Below, in pieces: positions 34,371 to 46,420 of a stretch of 64,000 nt of DNA. The DNA lies in NCBI GenBank assembly GCA_028023455.1, contig JAQFVV010013282.1, positions 1 to 64,000 of the forward strand, read 5' to 3'. Below the pieces are notes generated by a model. The model did not search any database. It saw only the letters and a list, made by a program, of their open reading frames with translations, and was not told where the DNA came from. A program made the translations under genes and the position numbers. The DNA is from Epiperipatus broadwayi. Lineage: Eukaryota > Onychophora > Udeonychophora > Euonychophora > Peripatidae. The stretch's first letter is position 1; each line of letters opens with the position of its first letter.

Positions 34371-36240
34371 TAATTTTTGTACTAGAATTAATAATTTCTT
34401 TCTCTAATATTATTGTTGTCATAGCAACATATTCCAATTTTACCAAGATTAATTTCACTATTAAAATTAAATCAAAATTTTTTATTTTACAATTGACATT
34501 ACATCACATATTAAAATTTATTTCAAATTTCAGTATGTACAATATATATGAATAAACTTTATTTTATATACTGTAAAATTACAATGTGCAATAAGATATA
34601 TATTTATTTAATCAACACTAAAATTATTCATTTGACAAATTAGTAATTGGAAATTATATTGTATTACTGCAGACAGTTGGTATATGTCACCAACATTTGC
34701 AGATCTGCTTGTAAAAGAGAATGTAGAAATCTATGGTACTGACAACATTAGAATTATGCCAACTGAAATAGCAAATATTAAGCTAAAAAATTATGACCTG
34801 CAGATTTTTAAGGGAAATCACTCTATCTTTTGAACACTCTCAGCTATGTATTCACAAAAGTAATTGGAGTTACCGTGGTAAAATTCACTGTAGTATGCAA
34901 TTATAATCTTTGTATGGACAGTAATTAATTGTTGTGATTCAACTGCTGTCAATTTATCTGAAAATTAGGAATCGGATATATATATATATTGTACTGCCCA
35001 CCTTCTTTTTAAATTTAATAAGAAAAAGAAATCTTTTTTTCTTCTTTTCTCTTTTTAACTCTCACTAGCTTTGAAGGCTTCAAGTCTACCAGGTGGAGAT
35101 ACTAATATCATTGGCAGCCAGCTACTGATAATATCAACTTATAACCCTGGCCATCCAAGCACTTTATTTATATTAAGGAAAAACCCTTTAGTGCCAGTCA
35201 ATTACAATGTAATTAACATCCTTACTTGACCAGCAGTGAATTTAGTACCTGCTCTCCCAGCCAGCTCATCTGATTCCAGCTACTCCAAATTCTCTGCCAA
35301 TATTATAAATGTCCATTTCTCAATCTCAATATCATAGTTATTTACTTATTAAAACATTGGCATTATTCAAAATCTATTGCCTAAAATTTTTCCATTCCTT
35401 TAATATTGGTTCAAATCACTAATGATAATTAAATATTTCTATACCCCACTTACTTTAACTTCTCATTCTTGTCCCATAATAGAAATGCGTACATACATTT
35501 TTGTAATACATTAGATATTTAATACATATTATCATATACATTTAAATAATACAAGTAGAAATAAAAGCACATTTAATTAAGTACACACACACCCTAATGA
35601 GATTTAATTTTAACCATCTGATTATGAAAGGTAAAGTATGTAATAATAATAATCTAGAAATTAATAGTTTTTATAAAAGTTCAAAAGTTTTATCTCACTG
35701 GTTTTCAACGGTTATAATTAAAAGTTTGAAGATAAAGGAAAATGAAATGATTTTACCTAGGGTTTGAACACTGTAATATGCACAATAGGGAAATGTAGCT
35801 TCTGCTGATTCTGTTGCTTCAATTGTTTGATGATGATTCCTCATAGGCTTTTTTTTTTTTTTTTTTTAGTGATGACATATGAATTATTCTGGACATGGAC
35901 ACTCCACTGATTCTCAGGTTCAAACCAGCATTTTTCTTCTTCAAACTAACTGCAGGTGTTATTGCAGTGAAGGTTCCGGCTGGCCGCATGGTTTGATGGG
36001 TTCAGCAACACATTTTTTTTTATTTAACAGGATCAACTTTGACTTATTTGATTAAAATTTTCAATATAATATAATAATATATTGTGATAATAATAATAAT
36101 GATAATTTAAACAATACCAAGCTCTCCCTTATATATCCAGTGTTTTCTTATCTTAGGATCCATCAGACATTCTACTGCACTTCTATTGGGTTTCTGTTCC
36201 TTTTCTTTTAGCATATAAGATTCCTTCCTTTAGTTTATAT

Positions 36241-36412
36241 TTTAATTAAATAGTATTAATTAATCCTTTATTTGTTACTTATCACTAGCCGTTGCAATTA
36301 TATTTTCCTTTGTTTTGTTTTTTAGTTTTAATTAAATAGTATTAATTAATCCTTTATTTGTTACTTATCACTAGCCGTTACAATTATATTTTCCTTTGTT
36401 TTGTTTTTTAGT
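36241..36412. repeat. Tandem duplication, 86-bp unit, two copies
   Basis: TTTAATTAAATAGTATTAAT, CACTAGCCGTT(G/A)CAATTAT and TTTTCCTTTGTTTTG are repeated with an 86-bp offset and only one clear substitution. It lies in the Gypsy 3' LTR. Confidence 0.95.
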
Positions 36413-36699
36413 TTTTAATTCTTTTATTTGCATTAGCTTTCAATTGTATTATTTTGAGAAAATTCCTTTCCTTTTAACATTTATTTTTTACATAAGCACA
36501 CCTTCCGTTACTTTAATATTATAAGACAAGAACGAAGCTATTTATACCATAGATAAATAATACTATTTATATTATAAATTAATAATAAAAAAAATGTTAA
36601 TTATTTTCCCTTATCTATTCTTTATTTCTGAAATCTTTTCCTCTACTTTCAATCATTTATCTCAATAAAACTCCCACACCTTGTTCTTTTGTTCTTTTC

Positions 36700-36808
36700 T
36701 TTTTTTTTTTAAGTGTCATAGCATCGGCCGGGATGCAAACCCACAACCCGGACAACTGCCTGCAAGTGCAAGACAATCATGCTGACCTCTCGACCACCAA
36801 TGCAAGAC
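36700..36808 (-). mobile_element. tRNA-Gly-derived SINE (subfamily 1) inside the LTR
   Basis: The minus strand reads TTGCATTGGTGGTCGAGAGG, GTCAGCATGATTG, a CTTGCACTTGCAGGC arm, a B box (GGGTTGTGGGTTTGCATCCC) and GCCGATGCTATGACACTT followed by poly-A. Flanking repeats GTTCTTTTCTTTTT on both sides are consistent with a target duplication. It inserted after the LTR, so the Gypsy element is older than this SINE. Confidence 0.8.
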
Positions 36809-36961
36809 TGTTCTTTTCTTTTTCTCAAACTTTTAAACTTCTTTTTTTTTTTAGATGTAAATATATATTTTATTTTTAAAACTTTTTTTTTTTTGGAAAC
36901 AAATCTCTTTCAACAAATTTACACACGATAAATATCATGTAAGGGCTGTGCCGGTACATCT

Positions 36962-36980
36962 TTTCCGTTCCCCCCCTTGA
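36962..36980 (-). other. Polypurine tract of the Gypsy element
   Basis: On the minus strand the sequence is CAAGGGGGGGAACGGAAAAG, immediately before the TG start of the 3' LTR. It is the usual position and composition for the plus-strand primer of LTR retrotransposons. Confidence 0.65.
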
Positions 36981-37099
36981 GAGTAAAATGTCATTCTGAG
37001 CATTTTAGCTCTAATTCCCAAAATTAATGAAAATATAAATCTTGTTACTTTATTATAATCATGATACATTATTTTCTAAACTTTATGTATTCCCTTTTA

Positions 37100-37920
37100 T
37101 TAATTGCAGTGATTGAGCATTGAACATTCCCTTTGTTTCAATCCCCTGAGTGATCTCAAATGCATTGTTCCCATATTCTCATATAATCTTATATGGCTCA
37201 TCATATATTGTTTGAAACTTTTTATATATTCCCTTCTCAGGATGGCTTACTGGGTTTACCCTCATCATGACTTCATTCCCCAAATTAAACACATACCTGA
37301 CTCTCCCTTGCCTCTTTTGTCTTATATTACCCATTCTTCTGAGCATACGGCATGCTTCTGTTAATATTGGCAAAATGGTTTTAAACAGGTATGGAATAAT
37401 TTTGCCAAGATGTAGTCGGGTTCAAACCCTGTTGACTCTTTCTTTCACCAATTTATCATGCTGGTGACCATTGTTGCTTCCCTTACCCATCTTTGATGAT
37501 CGTTCTGTAGGTACATGCGAAATAAGCATCCCAACTCTCTCGTAATACATTCGCAGGGATTGGCTACGGATTGCAAATTGAAGTGAGGACATGCTTTATT
37601 TTGTGATGTTCTGTCCATCTTTTTACGGATTGCAAATTGAAGTGAGGACATGCTTTATTTTGTGATGTTCTGTCCATCTTTTCCATTCTTCAGACAGAAA
37701 GGGCATTTTGTAGTCTGATGTTATTTGCTTTGGAATTCCCATGTCTTGAAAATGTTGCTGCTCCAGTACTCATCGGATAAACAGCCACAAATTTGGAAAA
37801 GACATAAGCCACAATGAGATATTTCTTTCTATTAAACTGGGGTAGAGGTCCATGGAAATCTATTGCCAACAAAATGTTGGACTGATATGCATATATGGGT
37901 CTCAATGGCCCCACGCTTGA
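37100..37920 (-). pseudogene. Gypsy integrase and C-terminal domain, broken
   Basis: Integrase fragments occur on the minus strand in order. At 37914-37690 the frame shows SNILLAIDFHGPLPQ and YLIVAYVFSKFVAVYP, the start of the catalytic core with its first Asp in AIDFHGPLP. At 37651-37445 is a segment containing ECITRELGCLF, and at 37373-37179 is the C-terminal domain with GNEVMMRVNP and GIYKKFQTIYDEPYKI, similar to the GPY/F-type end of many Ty3/Gypsy integrases. A 59-bp tandem duplication at 37566-37682 shifts the frame and stops are scattered through it, so no functional enzyme can be made. It lies just upstream of the polypurine tract. Confidence 0.85.
37566..37682. repeat. 59-bp tandem duplication in the integrase relic
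   Basis: TACGGATTGCAAATTGAAGT, GAGGACATGCTTTATTTTG and TGATGTTCTGTCCATCTTTT are repeated exactly at an offset of 59 bp. As 59 is not a multiple of three, the reading frame changes. Confidence 0.97.
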
Positions 37921-38149
37921 TGTGTTAGGGGGTTTGGTCTTTGCGCATATGGTACATCCCTCAATGATATTTAAGATATGCTTATACCTTCCTGGACAAT
38001 AAAACCAATGGCCTACCTATCCTTCAGTTTTGCTTGCACCATAATATCCATATCTTTTGTGTATGCAACCACCTGTTCCCATATGGCTGTTGGAAGGACG
38101 ATTCACGTATGTTCACCTTCTTTCATTTTCTGCTGCAAAAGTCCTCCCT

Positions 38150-39680
38150 TTAAGCAGTATTGTTTTGTCTCCTTTTATAATGAACTGTTTATAGGCCTAT
38201 TTATAGGTTGATGGTGTAAATATCTTATTATTTGTTTAAAATCTGCATCCTTCTCTTGCAGCTCTTTTAATCTTTGAAAACTATGTTCTATCTCTTTGCT
38301 TTCATGCACTTCCACTGTTGCTATGTATGTGTTGTTGCAATTCAGATGTTGTTGCTTATGTTCTATTGGGTAGCAGCTTAAAGCATCTGCCACCATATTG
38401 TTTTTGTCTCAGCAGTATTGTATACTATAATCAAAGTCTTGTAAGAATAAACTACATCAAATCAGCCTATTATTTCTGAGAAAACTGTCATTGAGGAACT
38501 TAGGTTTCTGTGGTCGGTCATCACTATCACTTGTGATCCTATTAAGTATTGCCTTAAATTTTTTAAAGACCCATATGATCACTAAAACCTTTCTCTCACT
38601 TACTGTATAATTCTTTTCTGGCCCATTCAATAAGTGGCTTACAAAGAAAAGCACCCCCTATCTCCCATCATCCTGTACCTGAGACAATGTGGCCCCTAAT
38701 CCAATTCCACTGCTGTCTGTTTTCCTACAAACAGCTTACGAAAATCTGGGTATGTCAGCATGACTTCCCTTAGGAAACCTTTTTTTTTACACTTTCAAAG
38801 CTGAGCTCATGTTGCTTTTCCAATGCCCATTTTTTCTCCTTCCTTAGTAGTTATAATAGAGACTCCATGTCTGAGGAAAATTATTTATAAAACTGATTGA
38901 AGAAACTGCACATTCCAAGGAAAGATTTAATGTCTTTTTTCTTTGTTGGTCTTGAAAAATCTTGTATAGCTTGGATCTTCTCTGGATTTGGAGATATTCC
39001 TTGCTCACTAATAATGTGTCCTAAAAATCTTTCCTCTGGGCTCATTAAATGGCTTTTGCCCAAATTTATTTTAATTCCCTTATTTTTACATTCACATAAC
39101 AGCCACTTCGAACATTTGAAGTGTTCCTCAACATTTTCTGAGGCTAGAATTATATCATCTACGAACATCATAATCAAGCCCTTGATTTCCTCTGACAATA
39201 CATGTTCCAGGCATTGTATTAGTCCTGCCCCACTGTTTTTAAACAGAAGGGAATTCGGTTGAAACTATATGCCTGTCCATTATAGCAGAAAGCGGTGTAT
39301 TTCCGGTCCTCGGGATGCAGTCTGATCTGCCAGTAACTGGCCATTAAATCAAAAGTCAAGAATACTTTTTTTTATGAAATTTTCATTAGTAATTCACTTA
39401 TAAGTGGCAGGGCATTGGTGTCTAATACTGTTAATTTATTCAATTGCCGAGCATTTAGGGAAAACTGGATAGACCCATGTTTTTTTCTTTACTGTCACTA
39501 TCGGGTTATTGTATGAGGAGCACTTAGAAATAATTCCCCATTTCAACATCTTCTCTGCTTGTTCCTCCACTGCACTTCTGTATTAATGTGGTATGGGATA
39601 TGCTCAAGCTTGATATGGTTGATCTTTTACAAGCCTAATTCTATGCTCGTATACCTTGATAACTTCAGGGGTTTATGAAA
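38150..39680 (-). pseudogene. Gypsy reverse transcriptase and RNase H, broken
   Basis: On the minus strand the N-terminal RT region (about 39660-39470) reads RLVKDQPYQ and later AVEEQAEKMLKWGIISK and SSYNNPIVTVKKK. Further on are FSLNARQLNKLTVLDTNALP, LTFDLMASYWQIRLHPE (motif A) and YSFNRIPFCL at 39360-39241. The frame at 39198-38881 has FVDDIILAS (motif C, catalytic Asp pair intact) and INLGKSHLMSPEERFLGHII, then SFLGMCSFFNQFYK. RNase H follows at 38654-38457 (GPEKNYTVSERKVLVIIW) and 38396-38175 (MVADALSCYP). The domain order RT-RNase H-integrase is that of Ty3/Gypsy. Frameshifts and stops break it into at least five frames. Confidence 0.92.
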
Positions 39681-39729
39681 ATATGCTCTCATATGTATCC
39701 AACAACTCCTTCAACTGGTCCTTTTCCTT

Positions 39730-40230
39730 ATTCCCACTACATCCACCTTTCATCAGCCTTTCCTTTTATTTTTATCAGTGCATTTTCTGCATCGCACTCC
39801 ACATTATCATCATTTGCCTTGCAGACCTCAAATGAAATTTCTGCCTTGTTGATCCCCACCTGATGATGTTCATAATCTAACATGCAACCTGCTTTGCACA
39901 TAAAGTCTGACTCCAGGATAGTGTCATGTAAGATTAACATGACGTGGTTGTATTTCTTTCCTGTTATACTTATACTCACTCAAACTTGAACCAATGCCAG
40001 CTTAGCTCTTTTCCCATTTTCCAACATTACATAAACATTCTTTAACAGTAAGGTCTTAATTTTTACATTGCTCTGACATATCTCATTAAAAGTTTGCTGT
40101 GACATTATGGATACCTGACTTCATGAGTCAAGCAATGTGCTAACCACTGTTCCTTTGACACTTATCCCTATTTTAGGACAGGTCTGAGGTGCCATTCTCA
40201 GCTACTCCCTTTCCTCATTTTGTACTAAGT
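39730..40230 (-). pseudogene. Gypsy aspartic protease relic, stop in the active site
   Basis: The active-site segment reads STLLDS-stop-SQVSIMSQQTF, where the family has DSG or DTG followed by S or A. The stop is TGA at 40121-40123, one substitution from the expected Gly codon GGA. The frame at 39979-39737 continues with SDFMCKAGCMLDYEHHQVG, the C-terminal part of the protease region. Between 40230 and 40500 the upstream pre-protease segment has further stops. The enzyme cannot be made from this copy. Confidence 0.75.
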
Positions 40231-40690
40231 TTTCTACTTGTACATGAGTATCCTTAACATTCCCTTCCTTATTCTTACTTTCCTCATGCTGTTTATTGCT
40301 GTCTAGCATCATGAGTATCTCTGCAGTTTGTTCTACTATATCCTTCTCCATTATTATCTCTTGAATGTTTTCTGAAAAACCCTGCCTTACTAAACACAGA
40401 ATCTGTCATTCAGATATCTTATACGCTGTCACCATTGTTAATTTTGCCAATTGTTTATGAAAAATGCAATCATTAACTCCCCTGTTCTTCATTTGTCCTG
40501 TGCTACCTGACATTTAACATTCTCCTGAAGTACCGCCCTCCAATAGTTTGCTAACAGTGCTTGTTTGTATTCCTGAAAGTTTGTCAGGTTTACTCTCATT
40601 GACTCCCACCAAATTTGAGTCTCATCCTGATATGTAGCTACAGGCTATGCTAACATTGACCAATTCACTGGACCAGTAATAGCATATGTA
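40230..40690 (-). pseudogene. Gypsy Gag-Pol linker or Gag C-terminus relic
   Basis: On the minus strand the sequence reads VNDCIFHKQLAKLTMVTAYK, then after a stop LCLVRQGFSENIQEIIMEK and VEQTAEILMMLDSNKQ, continuous with the protease relic. It has the charge and helix-like pattern of a Gag C-terminus, but no CCHC zinc knuckle was found. It is cut off at about 40690 by the 3' end of the RTE LINE. Confidence 0.55.
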
Positions 40691-41099
40691 AATGCTGAAT
40701 TTAAAAATTCATCATCATCATCATTGTCAAACATTATCAATCCAATGTAGGATAAAGATCTCTTTAAGTTCAATCCATCTTTTCCAATCTCTAGCCTCTT
40801 TTTTCCACATCAGCCCTGCAAACGTTTTTATTTCATCTATCCATCTCACATGTAAACTGTTTCTGGATCTTTTATAATTACTTGGAATCTCATTTAAGAT
40901 TTCAGTTGTTTATTTATTATCATCTCCTCTAGCAAGATGTCCAGCTCAACTCCACTTTACTCTTTTAATTCTTTCAACAGTGTCAGTAACACCTGCTTGT
41001 TCTCTTACTCATATATTGTGGTTTTGATCTTTTTTTATTACCCCTAACATGCTTTTATCTATACTTCTTTGAGCAGTTTTAAATCGACATATTGCTTTT

Positions 41100-42050
41100 C
41101 TATTAAGTGTTTAAGACTCAGATCTTATAATTAAGAACTGATAAAACACATTTATTAAAAACCTTCCTTTTCAAACACATAGGCATATTTCCTTTTAGGA
41201 TGAAGTTATTTCTACCAAAAGCACTCTAACCATATTTAATTCTATGATTAATTTCATCCATTGTATTTCCATGTGTATTAATAATATGACCATTGAATTT
41301 GTAGTTATTTACTTCTAAGTCATCATAATCAATATTTATTTTCATCTTTGGAGAAAATCCATTGAACATTACTTTAGTTTTTTTAACATTTACCTTTAGT
41401 CCTACTTTTTTAGATTCATCTCATAACTCCAGCAACATTTCCTGAGCTAAAGCATTATTTGCAAAAACAATATCATCTGCAATATCTAAATGACTTAAAT
41501 AATCTCTATTTATTTTTTCTCCTTTAGATTCCCATTTTAATCCACAAAATACTCCTTGCAACAGTGCTGTAAAAAATGTTGGAAATATGGAGTCACCCTG
41601 TCTTACACCTTCTCAATGTTAATCTTCCTAGTATCATTATGTAATCTAATTGTTGCTATTGCATTTTTATAAATATTCTTCAGAATATGACAATATCTTG
41701 GGTCTATACCTTGATGATCCAATACTTTAATCACTGAAGAAATGCTTACAGAATCAAATGCCTTTTCATAATCTACAAATCCAAAGCATAATGGCAACTC
41801 ATATTCATTGGTTCTTTTGATAACTTCTCTCAATACTTGGATATGATCTATTGTAGTAAAACCACTTTTAAATACAATTGGTTCTTTTGGTTGGTTGGAA
41901 TCCAATGTTATCTGTAGACAAGTTGTAATTATCTTGATAAAAAAATTGTATAAAACTGATAAAAGGCTACCTTTTAAAATATTAATATTAATACTACATT
42001 TCTTCAATGATTTGGTACATCTTTATCATTTAAACATTTGGTATATAACT
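41100..42050 (-). pseudogene. RTE LINE reverse transcriptase, broken
   Basis: The frame at 42007-41603 contains EPIVFKSGFTTIDHIQVLRE and FGFVDYEKAFDSV (motif A with the catalytic Asp) near residues 78-87, then GIDPRYCHILKNIY. After a frame change the next segment has RQGDSIFPTFFTALLQGVF (motif B region) and at 41484-41470 IADDIV (motif C, both Asp intact). Further downstream it reads KVGLKVNVKKTKVM. Stops and frameshifts follow up to the 3' end. Motifs and order match the RTE/BovB-like clade of non-LTR retrotransposons. Confidence 0.85.
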
Positions 42051-42399
42051 TTGCTAAAAAAATCAATTTCTTCACCTGCTTCTTTTAATATATCAATTAT
42101 AATTCCATCATTACTTGGAAATTTTTATTTCTTCATAAATTTAATTGCATGTCTCACTTCCTCATTTAAAATTCTGGAAAATTCAGAAGCTATAATAGAT
42201 GTAGGAGGTACTTGTTCTTTATTACTATATAATTCTTGATAGAACTTTTCTACCCATTTCATGATATTTATCTTTTTAGTAATAATTCCATCTTTTTTTT
42301 TTATTGCAGATATAAGTTTCTTACTAATACTAAAATGTTGTTTTATACTCTTGAGACTTTTATTCTTTTTTGCAGCTTTTCTTGCTTTCTTATATCATT

Positions 42400-43380
42400 T
42401 ATCACTATTTTTCATATCATTTCACAAAATTTGAGATATTCAATTCTTTTTAATGCATCATTTTTATGTATCTTCATATTTCTTCTTTTCTTCATTAATT
42501 CTCTAGTCTTGGTATAAATTTTATTGGCCAATTGCTGCTTTTTTCTACCAATAATCTTTTCTGCAGTTTTTAAAAGTGTATCTGTTATTTTCTTATTAAT
42601 TTCATTCAAATCTGAATTATGTTCAAAATCTACTAATACTTGAAACTGATTTCTAAGTTCTAATTTAAATTCATTAGAATGTTTCTGAAGATTAAAAATA
42701 TTTATCATTTTTCTTAATAATTTTTGTCTCTCTAGTTTTGCATTAACATGTATCTTACATCTTACTAATCGATGATCACTTCCTGTGTTAAATTTATTGA
42801 GAACATTACAATCTTAAAATATGTATTTTCTGTTAGTCAAATTATAATCCAATTCTGCTATACCTTCATTTGGATGCTTCCATATCCATTTCCTTTTAAT
42901 ATTTTTTTTCAAAAAAAGAATTCATAATATGTTTTTATTTTTCTGCAAACACCACAAGTCTATGTCCTTTTTCATTTCTATTATCATAACCAAGTTTACC
43001 TACAGCATTTTCATCTTTCATTTGTTTGCCAATTGTAGCATTAAAGTCTCCCATAACAATTTCCAAATGTTATTTAGTCTGATCAAAAGCTTTTTGGACA
43101 TCCATATAAAAATCTTCTACTACCTCATTACTAAGAACTTGTTGGGGCATAAACCTGAATTATCTGCATTTGGTTTAACTAATCTTGCTATTTTTTCTGA
43201 TACACCATCAATCTCCATAATGTTGTTCTTCCACTTTTTATTTATAAATGAATCCTACTCCACTTGTATTTCCAATATTTATGCCTTTATAATAGAGTAT
43301 TTGTCCACTTTTTAAATCAATTGTCATTTTACCTTTTAGTCCAATAATGACCTATATAATATAAGATAGTTCTTCTTACA
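42400..43380 (-). pseudogene. RTE LINE endonuclease and linker, broken
   Basis: On the minus strand near 43290 the sequence contains YKGINIGNTSGVGFI, and near 43080 VMGDFNATIG followed by NRNEKGHRLVVFAE, the catalytic region of an apurinic-type (APE) endonuclease. The frame at 42708-42412 encodes the linker (KLELRNQFQVLVDF, AEKIIGRKKQQLANKIYTK). The N-terminus is missing and stops are present. The order endonuclease-linker-RT matches RTE elements. Confidence 0.85.
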
Positions 43381-43400
43381 ATTCTTGCAATCTTTCTTAA

Positions 43401-46400
43401 TTTAAAAGTGTGGTGAGTTTATTGGCTTTTTACTTCTGAGTTTAAGATCAAGAAACCCCATGGTCTTTTTTCTCAGTTGCCTGATAGGCAGAATAAGTGT
43501 GTGTGATTTAAAATTTAAAGTTTAGGAAATCAAAAGGCTAAAATCCACAATAATATTAATTAACAAATTCTAATTTTTCTAATATAGTGCTGCCATCTAA
43601 TGTTAGCTTGGGTAATCAATAAATGCCAGATGGCAGTACTTAATAAATTTCTATCCAGTGCTATTTTATTCAAAATCCTAGACTGTTTTCTAGTCTAATG
43701 AAAACCATAAGTTAAAAAGTAGTTTCATATGTGGACATAATAGCCTTCCCATCTAATATCTATCAATTGATCAATTTGTAGTAATTCTAGAAGAGTGTGA
43801 TGATTGATCTTGAAAGAATATGTAAGAGTAAGCAGAGAAAGTCATGTGATATTTTGCTATATTGATTAAGTTAATCAGCATGTGATGCCTATTCTTATCA
43901 TCTTAATAATCCAGAAAATTTTAGGATGTCAAACTCAATTGGTTTATCTTTTGGGGCTTTTGTAGTTTAAAAACTTAAGCTTTTAAAGGTTATCATACTA
44001 ATGATGAAGAATAATACTATCACAAAATAAAGAATCAAGTTTCTTGAAAAAAGTCTATCAGTTTCTATTTGTGTAAACTGGCAAATTATTATCCATATTG
44101 CAAAAAAAATGGTAATATTTCAACAAGATAAAAACTATCTTAATGCTGTAATTGCTAGCATATGCACCATTTCAGATTTCATGGATCACAACTGAGAAGT
44201 TTTGGATTGACTGAGAGTAAAACAGTTGAGAAATATAAATGAAAACATCCTTAATAGTTAAATTAGTATTTAAAAAAACAAACAAGAGCAGCTCTCTCTT
44301 ATAGCATCACCTGTAGTAAAGTTTGATTAATCAGTATCATTAGATACTAATGCATTTAAATTCCCATCTTTAGACAACTTTCTGGATTTTACTTTTGTAA
44401 ATGAGACTTGATATTCTGAAATAAAAATAAAACAATTATGTATCTTTACCCAGCAACTACTTTTAACACCAAATCAACCTAAGATTTCGAGTCCAAGTCA
44501 ATCATATTTGAATTCTAATTCGTATTATAATAAAGTTCAAGCTTTCTATAGACGGCGCTAGGGTAGAGAACTGTTTTATCATATACTGTAGACTAAAAAA
44601 CATGAAATGATTTGTTATGAAAAGAAAATAAATGAAATTAAGATAAAAAATCAGTAGATATATAAATTTAATGATTGTTTTAAAAACATTTGAAAGTTTC
44701 AAATCTTTACAAAAGGATATTTTATATAAATAAAATATATGTTTTTAAAATAAAAAAAAACGTGCGTGTGTGAGTATGTGTGTGCGAAATAAAGAAATAC
44801 TTACAAAAATCTGAAAATAAACTACTAATTAAGCAGTTTTTATTTAAAATTATAATAAACTGCCCCCAAATAAAAAAAATTGTGTTAAACTGGACTGTAA
44901 TATTTTTAATAACAAATATATTTTGTTAAAAAGCTATTACTAAACAATGTTAATTAGTTGGGAAAATTATGTTAAATACATCCGTATTAACAAGTTAAAC
45001 ATGTTAATTTGTTAAATGTGTTAAAAACCACACCTCTGCTTACAAACTTGTTTTCTGTTTTATTATTGATAAATTGTTGTGTTATTGTATGTGTGTGTTT
45101 TTGTACATTAATTTATGTGAAAAATAGTTTTTAAAAATAAAATTTTTAAAATACTTGCATCCGGATTGTAACGTATAAATCACTTGGCAAATAAATTTTA
45201 TGACTCCAAAAAATATCGAAACAAAATGCAGTGTGATCATTAACGATCACAGCTTAGCATTGTTTTGCATCAATCTATAACAAAATATTACCTAGATACT
45301 TAGATTTGCCTTAAGGCAAATAATTGATCCCACATAATTAAAATCATAATATTAATATTTTCCATTTAGCAAATAAGCAAAATAAATACTCGTATTTTTT
45401 TTATAGATATACTTAAAACATCTATTCCATCACTTATTCTAGAAGCATATAAATAAAGACATCTGAAAAAGTCAAATGACTTCCAAGTTACATTTCATTT
45501 AACTAGTACTCTTCAACTGGACAAGTCACAAATATTTGAATATATATTATTAATCTGTTAAAAGGTATTGAGATATTTCTGTATGACATGATTTATAAGG
45601 ATAAAGCAAACAATGAGCTTATCATAGATGTATGATACCTTTTTTACAAAATTAATTAATGCTGTAACGGTTGCAGTTTATTACAACTACACTTATTTGA
45701 CCAATACAGATTAACATTGTATCTTTAACTCTAACCATTAATAGCTAAATAATCATTTACCAACACATACTATATGTCTAGGTGAATCAATTGTTATCCA
45801 ATCATTTGAATGAAGAGTACTACAATTTGTAAAAAAAAAACAAAAACAAATCCAAAGCAACTTTTAAAATTTACTTGTCCACATTCAAATATCTGTCATA
45901 ATATGAAACGCAGATGTAGTGATTAATATTAGGAAATTTATGACTATCTAAAGTTTGTCAATTTTAGAGTTGTTCATAAAAAGTAAATATAAATAAAATG
46001 CCATTAATATAAAATTCTTGATGCCAGATCTTTTTCAGATTTGAAAATTTATTTAGAAATTTAACTTAAAATACTGTATACTAAATTATTAATATAACAA
46101 AAAATTAAAAAAAATAATTTCATTTTATAGAAACAAAGATGATGTTTTAATGTATGTGTATTTATAAAATATAGTTAATAATCAATAAATTTAACTAGTA
46201 CAGTGTTTAGATTGTAATTATATAGAAGGTAGCCATCTCTCCTCACTAGTCTCTGTCTTGTGACTGGGATGAAAGTATCCTTACAGCTTTAATACCACTG
46301 TATAATATGCTATTGAGGATAGATGATTACCTTATATATAGTTAAAATATAGTTAAATATATTTTGTATTTAAAAGAAGATTATAATCTTATCTTTCTTA

Positions 46401-46420
46401 TTGCATTGTCAAATCTGTAT
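43401..46420. other. AT-rich DNA, mostly unrecognised; family A-like short repeat at 43.6 kb
   Basis: A diverged segment at 43580-43630 (AGCTTGGGTAATCAATAAAT, then GCCAGATGGCAGT) resembles the AGTAATCAATGGATGCCAGA core of family A. The remainder shows only short frames and no known repeat. The rest of the Gypsy 5' end was sought here and not found. Confidence 0.5.

Larger units (their letters stand above)
34990..36958 (-). mobile_element. 3' LTR of the Ty3/Gypsy element
   Basis: On the minus strand the LTR starts TGTACCGGCAC at 36958, directly after a purine-rich tract (GGGGGGGAACGGAAAAG, 36962-36977), and ends GGGCAGTACA at 34990 next to (AT)n. The termini TGTAC and GTACA are inverted repeats. 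It contains a SINE (36700-36808) and an 86-bp tandem duplication, which explains its extra length compared with the two solo LTRs. It shares GCCATCCAAGCACTTTATTT with them. Confidence 0.7.
40700..43400 (-). mobile_element. RTE-type LINE inserted in the Gypsy element
   Basis: The LINE lies on the minus strand with its 3' end at about 40700, where the plus strand has the ATC repeat (ATCATCATCATCATTG). The 5' part ends near 43400 within the endonuclease, so the copy is 5'-truncated as LINEs often are. It separates the Gypsy Gag-Pol region from whatever lay upstream; the Gypsy 5' LTR was not found beyond it. Relics of four other copies of the same type lie at 8.3, 50.6, 51.8 and 62.4 kb, all minus strand. 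Confidence 0.8.

Noticed and set aside
36962-36980. C-rich tracts at 23.88 kb and 32.20 kb as further polypurine tracts
   Set aside because: They lie inside the solo LTRs, more than 100 bp from the LTR start, so they are not the primer of a neighbouring internal region.
38897-39262. Plus-strand frame of 121 codons
   Set aside because: It is the antisense shadow of the Gypsy reverse transcriptase. Plus-strand frames at 37113-37467, 37978-38211, 41895-42517 and 42929-43315 are likewise shadows of the Gypsy and RTE relics.
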